A stretch of DNA of 64,000 nt from Pseudoalteromonas sp. UG3-2 (GCF_037120705.1 NZ_JAWLJU010000001.1:1-64000); one strand, 5' to 3'. Shown: positions 27,808 through 36,134, counted from the first letter of the stretch. The notes: a model not told the origin generated them from the sequence alone. Translations and numbers: made by a program.

Positions 27808-28460
27808 TTAACGCTTTAGTATAAATTCATAAGCAATATGCAAAGTCACTTGTTGAACTGGGCCACTACCTGCACGCAGCATCTTGCTGGTTTGGTTTAT
27901 GATATGGGGATTTGCTTTTGCTGAGACGGTCAACTAAAACCGTTTTTATGGCACTAAGTGCTAAAACCTGACTCGATCCTTGCCTGAAAAAAGTTGTTTA
28001 TGAGTATCATTAAACCCGCTTTTTCACGTTTTGGCAAGACTCCTTAGTTCTGGCGCAACCGAGTTTACTCTACCTATCAGACCCCACAAAAAATTCCTAC
28101 TTTACTAAGAAGGTAATGACACCTTAGGAAATAGCGATAGCCGCCATTGATTGTTTCAACAATCAAATTATTAATAAAGTAAAACGGCAACCAACAGCAG
28201 CACCAACTCTCCGCTCATTACCCCCTCAAGTCAGCAGCCAATTAACTTATTTCGAGCCGGGTCAGCGCGAAATAGCATCGCAGGGCCAAGGACGGCTCTT
28301 ACACGCTGGTAACGTTCAAACTTTCTACTGAGTTAATAATAATCTTTGAATTTAGCGGTGAAAAAATAAAGCGAATCCGCCACTATTTTTAAATGCCTTT
28401 CAATGCCCAATAAATAGACCACGTCAATGACTTAAGTGGTCTACTTTCATATTTGGATTA
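27808..28460. other. gene-poor stretch between DUF3800 and esterase genes
   Basis: About 650 bp with no convincing ORF. There is a 9-bp hairpin TTGATTGTT-TC-AACAATCAA at 28147-28166. Near 28409-28433 an inverted repeat TAGACCAC/GTGGTCTA lies just past the esterase stop (minus strand) and may terminate it. The rest looks like decayed sequence; I recognise no family in it. Confidence 0.5.
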
Positions 28461-29657
28461 TTACTCAGCGAGTAACTTAATTAGCCTCTCTTTTCGCGCT
28501 AAAAACACCTCGTAGCCATCATCGCCTGGAGACGACAAGGTAAGCGCTTTATTTACTTGTGCAAGAGAGGCTTGATATTGCTGGGCCGTTTCATAGCCAT
28601 AAGCCAGGCCGTTGTAGGCATCAGCTTTGTTTGGATAAAGTGAAATGCCGTACTTAAATAACTTAATTGCCTCTTCCACATTACCCGAACTCACATGGTT
28701 GTAGCCAAGCGATCTGATGGCCACTTCTTGAGGTGCAATTGTTTCACCATGTTGGGCAGAAAGTTGTTGATAATACTTGGTAATAGAACTTAATTCACCG
28801 GTATAAGCATGGGCAGGCATTTGCACTGGTAAGAACAACTTTTGGTAGGCACTAAACATTCCGGCCCCAGACACTAGCCCATGCGGTACATTGTCGTAAA
28901 CCTCACTGAAAAAACGCAGTCCTTCGGGTTGGTTATTAGCTAAAAAGTGCGCCATATCATCATACCTTTCGCGCATCACGCCGCCTTCATTACCAATGGC
29001 AATAAATAGAAAGTTATCTAATTGTTTGGTTTTGGAGATAAATGTTTTGGTGCTTTTTGCCGTTGCGCCATAGTTCCACCACACCGCCGGACTATAAGCA
29101 ATATGCGCCTGAAATAAGTCAGGTTTTGCTTGCAAAGCGTACAATGCAAACGTGCCAGCAGTAGAAGCGCCAGCAAGCACTATAAAGTCGTGGGTGCGAT
29201 AGCCTTGGTTTACAAAAGGAATAAGCTCGCTATCAATAAACTCTAAAAATTTTGCTGCACCACCGCCTATGTTCATCGGCCCAGCGGGCTCTTTATTCTT
29301 AGTTGGATAGAGATCGCGTAATCGCTCGGTGTTTTCAATGGCGACAATAATGACTTCTGGTGCCGCAGAAACGTTCGCTTCATGTAAACGCTCAAGCACT
29401 GAACTCATCAGTGGGAGATTTCCCTTACCATCCAGACGATAAATCACAGGGTATGTTTTATTGGGTTCGGAGTGATAACTTTTGGGAAGCTGGATCGTAA
29501 CCGTGCGCACTTCATCCAGCACTGTTGATGTTAGAGTTTTAGTGTGTTGCTCATATCCTTTATTAGCTTTTTTATTAATCTCTGCCATTGCAGAGCACGA
29601 GAATAAAGCGGTAAAAAACACAACGTAAAACCATAAAGCTATTTTACCAATTTTCAT
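28461..29657 (-). CDS. secreted putative esterase (EstD/Fes fold) with C-terminal TPR
   Basis: 398 residues. A signal peptide (IALWFYVVFFTALFSCSAMA, about 6-25) precedes an alpha/beta-hydrolase esterase domain: YPVIYRLDGKG near 69-79, IIVAIENTERLRDL, and the nucleophile elbow LAGASTAGTFAL with S165. Residues ~320-395 form TPR-like helices (LFKYGISLYPNKADAYNGLAYGYETA). Related proteins hydrolyse ferric-siderophore esters or other acyl esters; substrate unknown. Lies in the accessory stretch between zapE-end copies 2 and 3, unlike a defence gene, so it is probably cargo. No RBS of note. Confidence 0.84.
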   Translation of the reverse strand: MKIGKIALWFYVVFFTALFSCSAMAEINKKANKGYEQHTKTLTSTVLDEVRTVTIQLPKSYHSEPNKTYPVIYRLDGKGNLPLMSSVLERLHEANVSAAPEVIIVAIENTERLRDLYPTKNKEPAGPMNIGGGAAKFLEFIDSELIPFVNQGYRTHDFIVLAGASTAGTFALYALQAKPDLFQAHIAYSPAVWWNYGATAKSTKTFISKTKQLDNFLFIAIGNEGGVMRERYDDMAHFLANNQPEGLRFFSEVYDNVPHGLVSGAGMFSAYQKLFLPVQMPAHAYTGELSSITKYYQQLSAQHGETIAPQEVAIRSLGYNHVSSGNVEEAIKLFKYGISLYPNKADAYNGLAYGYETAQQYQASLAQVNKALTLSSPGDDGYEVFLARKERLIKLLAE

Positions 29658-29935
29658 TTTTATTATTCCATTTATATGATTTCGTTGATAAAGCTAGCAT
29701 ACAGACGAAAAGATTAATACAGGCAGGCTGCAATCCCGCAGTTGCTATTCTGGTTTTGGCAGCCTCCTCTATGAGTACTTTAGTCCAACAGTTCTTAAAC
29801 AAAACTCATCGCCATTTAAACGGTTGGGGCTGAAAAATATGTAATCCCCGATTTGAGAGAAGTTAGTGATACAGGTTTTGAGTTCGTCGGGCCGAGAAAA
29901 GTTTGGGTTTTAAGCAGCCATAAAAATATTAGTTA

Positions 29936-30024
29936 GAAGTAATGCAAGCTACTCTATTAAAATCAGATGGTTTTTAGCTATATGTTTTGCTAAGTACTAA
30001 TCTGCTTCATATCATCAGACAGTA
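29936..30024 (+). repeat. direct repeat copy 3: strongly degenerate zapE end plus flank
   Basis: GAAGTAATGCAAGCTACTCTAT (29936-29957) resembles the zapE ending GAAATGCAAAGCTGGGCTCTAT with small indels. The next part, GATGGTTTTTAGCTATATG (29966-29984), matches the flank of copy 2 (26099-26117) with few changes, and CATATCAT follows in both. It marks the right side of the second insertion. Confidence 0.6.
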
Positions 30025-30430
30025 TGTTGTGCGCCAAAAGCGGACGTTCCAGAGATGAAGAGTACCGCTTGTCGTGATAATTAATAAACCCAGCAATCCA
30101 TTTTAACTAGGTGCCAACAGACCGCAAAAAGTATTGTTTGGTTAGGATGTTATCTACGATTGAGTTTAAAAATGGAGAGCGTGTTTACATCATCATAGCT
30201 AGAATCTTGAGCTGTATATATACAGTTTGGTTACATTGCCTCTATAGTCAAGAAAACGAGCAAATGGGACGATTTCTACTTTTTTAAAAAAGGTGGTATT
30301 GCTAAAAATAATTATTTAGCAATAGGTTAAGATGTATGATAAAACTGGTTCAATCAGATAAACGACCCAGCCAATAGTAGAAAAACGATCCGTTGGGTCG
30401 ATATTAAATTGTTATACGCTAGGAGTTTTA
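30025..30430. other. non-coding lead-in to the gene cassettes
   Basis: No gene. It contains a perfect 14-bp palindrome CTGTATATATACAG (30212-30225), a hairpin ATTGCTAAA/TTTAGCAAT (30298-30306 and 30315-30323), and CGACCCA/TGGGTCG arms (30363-30369 and 30394-30400). The last pair lies just before a cassette-type core GTTATAC (30411-30417), and with GATAAAC upstream might be a worn attC of about 60 bp. No integrase is encoded. Confidence 0.5.
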
Positions 30431-30811
30431 ATGGAACTAAACCAGATTACTTTGCCAGTTAAAGACATGGACGATGCCGTTAACTTTTATCTAAAGCTTG
30501 GCTTCACTCAAATTGTTGATACGCCGCATTACTCTAGATTTTCTTGCCCAAAAGGAAGCTCAACTTTCTCCTTATCTCTTGAAACGGGTGAATTCGAAAA
30601 CTGTTCTGTAATCTATTTCGAACATGAAAAACTTGATGAACTGTGTGCTGAGTTAGCTCAGAAAGGTTTTCAATTCGAACAACTACCGACGGAACAAAGA
30701 TATCTTTGGAAAGAAGCCATACTTAAAGATCCGTCTGGAAATAAAATTAAACTTTACTGGGCAGGTGAGAACCGTTTAAATCCACCTTGGAAAGTCGAAA
30801 AACGCGTATAA
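30431..30811 (+). CDS. VOC (glyoxalase/bleomycin-resistance fold) protein, integron cassette gene
   Basis: 126 residues of the vicinal oxygen chelate fold: MELNQITLPVKDMDDAVNFYLKLGF at the N-terminus (quoted in part: LPVKDMDDAVNFYLKLGF), CSVIYFEHEKLDELCAELAQKG in the middle, and ILKDPSGNKIKLYWAGE at the C-terminus. There is one ancestral repeat pair, suited to a dimer. Substrate unknown; such cassette proteins often bind antibiotics or other small molecules. RBS AGGAG 8 bp before the ATG. The gene begins 20 bp inside a cassette core and its stop lies in attC1, a typical promoterless cassette. Confidence 0.85.
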   Translation: MELNQITLPVKDMDDAVNFYLKLGFTQIVDTPHYSRFSCPKGSSTFSLSLETGEFENCSVIYFEHEKLDELCAELAQKGFQFEQLPTEQRYLWKEAILKDPSGNKIKLYWAGENRLNPPWKVEKRV

Positions 30812-30919
30812 CAAACGCATTAAATCGCTCGCAAGCTCGCTGGGACGCTAACACGTGGGCTGCGTCACTTCGTTCCTAATTTAGCCCACGTGTTATCGCC
30901 CTTTATGCGGGTGTTATAT
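30806..30919 (+). repeat. integron attC site 1
   Basis: GTATAAC (30806-30812) and GTTATAT (30913-30919) are the outer R boxes. ACAAACGCAT and TTTATGCGGG are the inner boxes. The central arm is a perfect 13-bp inverted repeat TAACACGTGGGCT / AGCCCACGTGTTA (30850-30862 and 30878-30890). The form (AACAAACGC...TTATGCGGGTGTTAT) is close to Vibrio-type cassette repeats. The crossover G^TT is at 30913. Confidence 0.88.
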
Positions 30920-30934
30920 TTCACGGAGGATTTA

Positions 30935-31492
30935 GTGCAATTCCCAGAACTTGAAACATCGCGTTTAAAGTTATCAGCTTTAAACGATAGTGATGGCAAA
31001 GCAGTATTTGAGTTATTTTCTGACCCATTAGTTACTCATTATTATGATCTAGAACCGTTTAGTGAGTTATCACAAGCACTAAAGCTGATCGAGTTTTTTC
31101 AATCACGGTTTGAGGAAGGTTCAGGTATCCGCTGGGCAATCCGCTTAAGAGAAACCAACCAACTGATAGGGACTTGCGGCTTTAATTCGTGGAACCCTAG
31201 AATGAAAAGTGCAGTGCTTGGTTATGACTTGATGCCTAACTTTTGGGGTAATGGTTATACAACTGAGGCTGTCCATAAAATTATCAATGCTGCATTTTCT
31301 GGAGAGCTTGCATGTGGTGAGCTTAACCGTATTCAAGGTGATACCGTCCCTGGAAATGATGCTTCAGAATCTGTTTTAAGAAAAATAGGCTTTAAAGAAG
31401 AAGGTCTACGACGTCAAAGTGGTTACTGGAAAAATCAGTTTCACGACCTTAAATGCTTTGGGCTTATAAGATCAGAGCTCAGTGAAATATAA
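30935..31492 (+). CDS. GNAT acetyltransferase (RimJ/RimL type), integron cassette gene
   Basis: 185 residues. I start at GTG 30935, which has GGAGG five bases upstream. The ATG at 30890 would begin inside the attC of the preceding cassette and is rejected. The sequence opens FPELETSRLKLSALNDSDG, then has IGTCGFNSWNPR near 99-110, the acetyl-CoA loop LMPNFWGNGYTTEAV near 121-135, and NDASESVLRKIGFKEEGLRRQ near 158-178. Acetylates an unknown amine, possibly a protein N-terminus or an antibiotic. Bracketed by attC1 and attC2, so it is the second cassette. Confidence 0.87.
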   Translation: MQFPELETSRLKLSALNDSDGKAVFELFSDPLVTHYYDLEPFSELSQALKLIEFFQSRFEEGSGIRWAIRLRETNQLIGTCGFNSWNPRMKSAVLGYDLMPNFWGNGYTTEAVHKIINAAFSGELACGELNRIQGDTVPGNDASESVLRKIGFKEEGLRRQSGYWKNQFHDLKCFGLIRSELSEI

Positions 31493-31584
31493 CAAACGCA
31501 TCAAAATGGACGTCTAACAGTTGGCTGGCGCTCATTTTTCGCTAATTTTAGCCAACTGTTATCCGCACTTTATGCGGGCGATAC
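31487..31584 (+). repeat. integron attC site 2 with damaged core
   Basis: ATATAACAAACGCATC at the left and TTTATGCGGGCG at the right, with a perfect 12-bp central arm TAACAGTTGGCT / AGCCAACTGTTA (31514-31525 and 31550-31561). Compared with attC1 the right core reads GGGCG-ATAC, lacking the TT of G^TTATAC, so recombination at this site is probably lost. Confidence 0.83.
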
Positions 31585-31711
31585 CATAGCCTACTTCTGG
31601 CACACAGCTTTTCTTCATCTCTAACTCATTTATATCCAAAGATAAGTTAGTTCGACTGTCATTTGCTTCCTTAGAGCAGCTACAAGATTGTTGATTAGAA
31701 GCAAAAATCCG

Positions 31712-31894
31712 TCAGCAAACCTTCACGAGGACGAACAAACCCAAGACACCGAGACAAAAAAGTACAATAGTGAGTGTGATGTTTGGATCGCCCTTTCTTT
31801 TGATTACTTTTCTTTGGGCGTCACCGATGCGTAAGTCGGCGGCCATGGACGGGCGCAGAAACCCGTCACGAGGACAAAGTGCTATATACACCAA
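31712..31894 (-). CDS. small ORF with one membrane helix (doubtful gene)
   Basis: 60 codons ending in a clear hydrophobic helix (ITLTIVLFCLGVLGLFVLV). The first half (RDGFLRPSMAADLRIGDAQRKVI) is of a kind often seen in short spurious ORFs of marine gammaproteobacteria. No RBS seen. It lies just beyond attC2. Listed because the C-terminal helix is coherent; may not be expressed. Confidence 0.25.
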   Translation of the reverse strand: MVYIALCPRDGFLRPSMAADLRIGDAQRKVIKRKGDPNITLTIVLFCLGVLGLFVLVKVC

Positions 31895-31955
31895 AGCATT
31901 AAAAGTGCCTGCCTTTTAAATGACTCTCAGCACTGCTGGTCACTTTTAAAAAAAC

Positions 31956-31985
31956 AAAAACGCCAGCATATTTGCTGGCGTTTTT
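31956..31985. terminator. bidirectional intrinsic terminator at the island/core border
   Basis: Stem AAAAACGCCAGCA (31956-31968), loop TATT, stem TGCTGGCGTTTTT (31973-31985). A- and T-tracts on both sides, so it works for the helicase gene (minus strand) and transcripts from the cassettes. Confidence 0.92.
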
Positions 31986-32008
31986 AATCAACTAAGCTAA
32001 AAAAGTGC

Positions 32009-33292
32009 TTACTTCTGCTTTTGCTGCTTACGCACCTTAGCAATACGAGAACGATTCTTTAATCGTGCTTCAGCACTGGCTTGGTTTGATGGCTTATTCA
32101 CTCGCGCTTTACGGCGCTGGTGAGCCGGCTTTTTCTGAATGTTTTCCACCAACTTCTCGCGGTTTGCCACTTCGTAGCCCGGTAAATAATAACGCGGGAT
32201 CTGTTGTTCGATTAGCTGCTCAATATGAATAAGATCCGACTCTTCTTCACGGCTAACAAAAGTAATGGCGTAGCCAAACTGACCCGCGCGACCTGTGCGG
32301 CCGATGCGGTGTACGTAATCCTCTGCCAAGTATGGCACATCGTAGTTCACCACCCGTGGCAGGCCAACGATATCTAAACCGCGTGCAGCTACCTCGGTGG
32401 CCACCATTACGCGTACTTTACCATCGGTAAACTCTCTAAGCGCGCGACGACGTGCCCCTTGTTTTTTATCGCCATGACAAACATTGGCTGCAATGCCGTC
32501 AAGCTGAAGCTCTTCAACGAGTTTGTCTGCGGTTTCTTTCATGTTGACGAACACCAGCACTTGTTGCCAGTTTTTCTTACCAATCAATTCCGACAGCAAC
32601 TCGCGTTTGCGCTCTTCTTTTACTGGATAAACCACATGGCGAACGGTTTCAGCGGTACTGTTCTCGGGGGCGGCCTGAATTAATTTAGGGTTTTTTAACA
32701 CCTGTTTGGCAAATTGCTTCATGGCTGAGGGGAAGGTGGCTGAGAACAGTAACAATTGCTTGTTTTCATCCACCAGCTCAATCACTTTTTGCATATCGTT
32801 AATAAAGCCCATGTCGAGCATGCGATCGGCTTCATCTAATACTAGGTGTTTTACGGCGTTTAAGGTGACATTGCCAAGGCGAATATGATCCAATAAGCGC
32901 CCAGGTGTGGCCACTAAAATATCTACCCCTTGCTTCAAGCGCTCAGCCTGACCATTGACGTTCACACCACCAAACAGAGCTTGTACTTTTAGGTCGGTGT
33001 ACTTAGCAAAAGTGGCGCAATTTTTAGCGATTTGCTCTGCCAGCTCACGCGTAGGCGCTAAAATCAAAGCGCGCGGCATGGTTTGCTGCTCAGATTCAAG
33101 CAATTTATGAATAATTGGCAATGCAAACGCGGCGGTTTTTCCGGTTCCGGTTTGGGCAGTAGCAAGCACATCACTGCCTTGACGCACAGCTGGAATGGCC
33201 GCTTGCTGAATAGGCGTGAGCGTGTGGAAATCAATCTCTGTTAGTGCATCTAACAGCGGCTGGGGAAAACTAAATGATGAAAACGTTGCCAT
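32009..33292 (-). CDS. DEAD-box ATP-dependent RNA helicase (RhlE/SrmB type)
   Basis: 427 residues with the full motif set in order: Q-motif FHTLTPIQQAAIP near 22-34, motif I ATAQTGTGKT near 44-53, Ia APTRELAEQ, GG, TPGR, motif II VLDEADRMLDMGF near 150-162, motif III FSATF near 184, then IV, V (VATEVAARGLDI) and VI (HRIGRTGRAG near 335). The tail is basic (HQRRKARVNKPSN...VRKQQKQK), typical of RNA-remodelling helicases. The likely role is ribosome assembly or RNA turnover. Single gene; the short name (rhlE or srmB) is not certain. Confidence 0.9.
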   Translation of the reverse strand: MATFSSFSFPQPLLDALTEIDFHTLTPIQQAAIPAVRQGSDVLATAQTGTGKTAAFALPIIHKLLESEQQTMPRALILAPTRELAEQIAKNCATFAKYTDLKVQALFGGVNVNGQAERLKQGVDILVATPGRLLDHIRLGNVTLNAVKHLVLDEADRMLDMGFINDMQKVIELVDENKQLLLFSATFPSAMKQFAKQVLKNPKLIQAAPENSTAETVRHVVYPVKEERKRELLSELIGKKNWQQVLVFVNMKETADKLVEELQLDGIAANVCHGDKKQGARRRALREFTDGKVRVMVATEVAARGLDIVGLPRVVNYDVPYLAEDYVHRIGRTGRAGQFGYAITFVSREEESDLIHIEQLIEQQIPRYYLPGYEVANREKLVENIQKKPAHQRRKARVNKPSNQASAEARLKNRSRIAKVRKQQKQK

Positions 33293-33347
33293 AATAACCT
33301 ACGACCGAATCGAAAACGGTCGCAGATTATATCGGACTAATTCATTT

Positions 33348-34262
33348 TTAACAAAACTTAAGCAAGGTTTCGTCAATTAATTTTGGTGCATGACCAATGT
33401 AGTCACTTTCTGATAAGGCGTTAATTAGCTCAATGCCCTGCTGCTGTTGCTCTTTCGACAGTGGTACATACGGCAACCTAAATAGTGGGTTCACTGCACC
33501 GGTCATGATCAAAGCGCTATTAATGGCGATTGGGTTTGGCTCGCAGAACAACCAATTCATGAGTGGCTGTAGTGAGTCATTAAGAGCTTCGTTCGGCTTA
33601 TCCATTAGTTGGCGGAACAGCCCTGGAATGAGGTTAGACGCCACGGAGATAACGCCGTGTGCTTGGCTTTTATGGCGGCTCTGGTGTGCTTCGTCGTCAT
33701 TACCAGACCAACAAGCAATGCCTTTTGCCTCATAGTGGGCAATACGCTCGTCGCCAGCACACTCTTTCATGCCGACAAAGTTTTTATGTTTCGCCAGCGG
33801 CTCAATAAAGTCAGGAGTCAAGTCTTGCCCGGTACGACCAGGTACGTTGTAAATAAACGCCGGGCCAACGTCTAATAAGGCATCAAAATGGGCTTTTAGG
33901 CCTGCTGTTGAGGTTCTACCGTAATAAGGATTGATCTGTAAAGCACAGTCCATTCCCATGGCAAAGCCGTATTGTGTTGCCTTTACCGCTTCACGGGTGT
34001 TGTTGCTGCCGGTATTACCAATAATAAGAATACGACCAGAAAATTTACTCACTGAATGGGCAATAAGCATCAAGTGCTCTTCCCAGTTCATAAGCTGACC
34101 TTCACCTGTAGTGCCTGCCACCACAATGCCATCAACGCCTGCTTTTATTTGCGCTTCAACCAGCTGATCGTAAGTATCTAGGTCTACTTCGCCACTCATG
34201 GTGTAAGGCGTTTTAATCGCGGTGATTAAACTTGCTTTTTTAATAGTTTGAATTTGTTGCAT
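33348..34262 (-). CDS. dapA: 4-hydroxy-tetrahydrodipicolinate synthase family protein
   Basis: 304 residues from the ATG at 34262 (MQQIQTIKKASLITAIKTPY). The longer in-frame start at 34316 adds 18 residues not typical of the family. TIM-barrel aldolase features: VAGTTGEGQ near 45-53, IYNVPGRTGQDL with the catalytic Tyr near 134-145, and FVGMKECAGD with the Schiff-base Lys near 160-169. DapA condenses pyruvate with aspartate semialdehyde for lysine and diaminopimelate synthesis. Related aldolases share this fold. Divergent from the gene at 34438. Confidence 0.87.
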   Translation of the reverse strand: MQQIQTIKKASLITAIKTPYTMSGEVDLDTYDQLVEAQIKAGVDGIVVAGTTGEGQLMNWEEHLMLIAHSVSKFSGRILIIGNTGSNNTREAVKATQYGFAMGMDCALQINPYYGRTSTAGLKAHFDALLDVGPAFIYNVPGRTGQDLTPDFIEPLAKHKNFVGMKECAGDERIAHYEAKGIACWSGNDDEAHQSRHKSQAHGVISVASNLIPGLFRQLMDKPNEALNDSLQPLMNWLFCEPNPIAINSALIMTGAVNPLFRLPYVPLSKEQQQQGIELINALSESDYIGHAPKLIDETLLKFC

Positions 34263-34437
34263 AGTGCTTCTTTTACTCTTGCAGATGACTGCTATTTTTA
34301 TCACAAAAAGACCCACGATCCGACCTAAATAGCACAGTAATTCGCCAAGTTTCTAACAATTTTTGCAAAAGGCTTGTGATTTGCTTAATGATCAAGCAAA
34401 ATCACAATTACTGTATATTTATCCAGTTAAATAAATC

Positions 34438-35091
34438 ATGAGCCTAACGTCATATTTAAATACCCATTTTTATACCGCATTGGAGCTGTGTAGTAGCCTT
34501 AAAATAGATGAAGAACAGTTATTTCAATGGCAGCAACACAGCTTATTTCCTAAAGCCAGTTATAGCATTCAAAACCAGCTAAATTGCAGCTCTTATTTTG
34601 GTTTTTACCAATGTGAAGAATACAGCGATTATTATGCCCGAGGTTTGCTGAACTGGGGCCAACTGCTGACCAAACACAAGGTCGATCAATCCAGTGTGGC
34701 GTTTGAGCTGTTTCAACAACGTTACTGTGAAGCGTTGGCAAAATGCGCTGAAAAAGGATTTACCACGGACGATCCGTGTTTTGGTGATGATTTAGCTGAG
34801 CACACGCAACAGGTGTGGCAACAGTTTTTGTGTAGTAAGTATGCCGTTATCAGTCAAAATGGCTTAGTTGAAGAAGCCCTCTACATCGACCTTGGCCGCG
34901 CCATTATTGACGACATTACCGAGGCAAGAACTGCAGCAACCATTCCACCGGAACAGCGCCAGGCCGTGCATAATGCCATTAAGTTGCTTAATAAAGCCTT
35001 GGCAGTAGACATACCGGTAGAGCAAACGGAATCGCTGCGCAGTAAATACATTGATCAGCTGATCCGCAAGTACGATCTCAGAATAAAGTAA
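34438..35091 (+). CDS. hypothetical protein, DUF6058-like
   Basis: 217-residue soluble protein. It opens MSLTSYLNTHFYTALELCSSL and has YYARGLLNWGQLLTK near 64-78 and GLVEEALYIDLGRAIIDDI near 141-159, predicted all-helical. The pattern resembles DUF6058 proteins of unknown function seen in Alteromonadales, but I hold that name loosely. Divergent from dapA and convergent with the 84-aa gene at 35119. No signal peptide or membrane helix. Confidence 0.6.
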   Translation: MSLTSYLNTHFYTALELCSSLKIDEEQLFQWQQHSLFPKASYSIQNQLNCSSYFGFYQCEEYSDYYARGLLNWGQLLTKHKVDQSSVAFELFQQRYCEALAKCAEKGFTTDDPCFGDDLAEHTQQVWQQFLCSKYAVISQNGLVEEALYIDLGRAIIDDITEARTAATIPPEQRQAVHNAIKLLNKALAVDIPVEQTESLRSKYIDQLIRKYDLRIK

Positions 35092-35118
35092 AACCGACTT
35101 GCTGGTGTTTGCAACCTG

Positions 35119-35373
35119 CTAAATTTGCTGCTCTAAGTGCGAGCGAATGATTTCAAACGCCTTTAGCACTTTAAGCTGATCAGGACACAAACTGTCGTAC
35201 CAGGCATCGAATAGCTCGTCGTCTTGCTCACTGAGGGTTTGATACTGGGCTAATAGGGTGACAATATCACTGTGAGTACAGCTCAGAGAATCCAGCTCTT
35301 GTTGCAAGGCACTGTCGTCATTACTTTGTAATTTGGCCAAAATGGAGTTATCTAACTCTGCTTGTTTATCCAT
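35119..35373 (-). CDS. small acidic hypothetical protein
   Basis: 84 residues from the ATG at 35373 (MDKQAELDNSILAKLQ); the upstream in-frame extension to 35415 is hydrophobic and lacks support. Strongly acidic and helical, with DSLCPDQLKVLKAFEIIRSHLEQQI at its C-terminus. No recognisable family or partner. Convergent with the gene at 34438. Confidence 0.55.
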   Translation of the reverse strand: MDKQAELDNSILAKLQSNDDSALQQELDSLSCTHSDIVTLLAQYQTLSEQDDELFDAWYDSLCPDQLKVLKAFEIIRSHLEQQI

Positions 35374-35415
35374 AATAAATGCTCGATATATTGTTATTAT
35401 AATGAAGGCACCCAC

Positions 35416-35734
35416 ACAACCGCGTTGGTGTCGTCAAAATTTGTCCATTAGGTTAACTGCGAGTTTGCCGTCGCTTTGTACTACCCTTCACTACTAGTTA
35501 TAACAGGCAAATTTGACTAAAGTAAGTCTCTTGTGCTCGATTGCTCAAGATGCGTTCAGTTTTACTGGCAAGCGCTCAATAATCCGCCGCTATTCTTGGT
35601 AATTTCCCCAATTTTGCTCCTAACAATTGCGCCTGAAGTATCCAACCAGAAAAAGTAATTGAGAATCGTTGTTATCTACTATATATTATGGCCTCAATTG
35701 ATACATTGTAACATATCATTTTATAGGAGCTTTT
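35416..35734. other. upstream region of rpmE2
   Basis: About 320 bp without a gene. Its last 50 bp carry the rpmE2 promoter area, rich in ATAT, with the possible Zur operator at 35699-35718. Nothing else identified. Confidence 0.5.
35699..35718. promoter_or_regulatory. candidate Zur operator
   Basis: TGATACATTGTAACATATCA: two half-sites pairing at 7 of 10 positions around the centre, AT-rich, ending 16 bp before the rpmE2 ATG. Zur controls the zinc-free L31/L36 paralogues in many gammaproteobacteria. The match is suggestive only. Confidence 0.45.
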
Positions 35735-35992
35735 ATGAAACCCAATATTCACCCTGACTACGGCCTGGTTGCCTTTCACGACACCGCGGTAGACAAATAC
35801 TTTATTGTTGGCTCAACCATCAAATCAAGCAGAACCGTTGAGCTCGATGGTAAAACCTATCCTTATGTTCCTATTGATGTTTCTAGTGCATCACACCCAT
35901 TTTATACCGGTAAACAAAAACTGGTTGCCAGTGACGGACGAGTGGCACAGTTTAATCGTCGCTTTAAAAACCTAGGCAGCAAAAAGGCCTAA
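35735..35992 (+). CDS. rpmE2: 50S ribosomal protein L31 type B (zinc-independent)
   Basis: 85 residues, [23 protein letters not shown]..., the type B L31 with no zinc-ligand cysteines (no CxxC). The family replaces zinc-binding L31 when zinc is scarce, freeing zinc from ribosomes. RBS ATAGGAG is 6 bp before the ATG. Followed 4 bp later by type B L36, the usual YkgM-YkgO pairing. Confidence 0.94.
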   Translation: MKPNIHPDYGLVAFHDTAVDKYFIVGSTIKSSRTVELDGKTYPYVPIDVSSASHPFYTGKQKLVASDGRVAQFNRRFKNLGSKKA

Positions 35993-35996
35993 CGCC

Positions 35997-36134
35997 ATGA
36001 AAGTACTGAGTTCACTGAAAAGTGCGAAATCCAGGCCCGGCTGCCAAGTGGTAAAACGCCGCGGTCGTGTTTTTGTCATTTGTAAAAGCAACCCGCGGTT
36101 TAAAGCAGTGCAAGGAAAGAAAAGCCGAAAGTAA
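35997..36134 (+). CDS. rpmJ2: 50S ribosomal protein L36 type B
   Basis: 45 residues: [20 protein letters not shown] then [20 protein letters not shown], ending KKSRK. This is the short basic L36 paralogue (YkgO) lacking the full C-C-C-H zinc ribbon; two Cys remain at 16 and 29. It starts 4 bp after the rpmE2 stop, so it is co-translated. Role: zinc-sparing replacement of L36 in the large subunit. Confidence 0.92.
   Translation: MKVLSSLKSAKSRPGCQVVKRRGRVFVICKSNPRFKAVQGKKSRK

Noticed and set aside
27808..27930. Minus-strand 40-codon frame ending FILKR just before the DUF3800 start
   Set aside because: Too short, no start codon or RBS, and no family resemblance; probably chance.
30212..30225. 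CTGTATATATACAG as a LexA (SOS) box
   Set aside because: The spacing between CTG and CAG is 8 bases, while the gammaproteobacterial LexA box needs 10. It remains only a perfect palindrome.
30890..30934. ATG at 30890 as the start of the cassette GNAT gene
   Set aside because: It lies inside attC1. The GTG at 30935 with GGAGG five bases upstream gives the normal N-terminus of the family.
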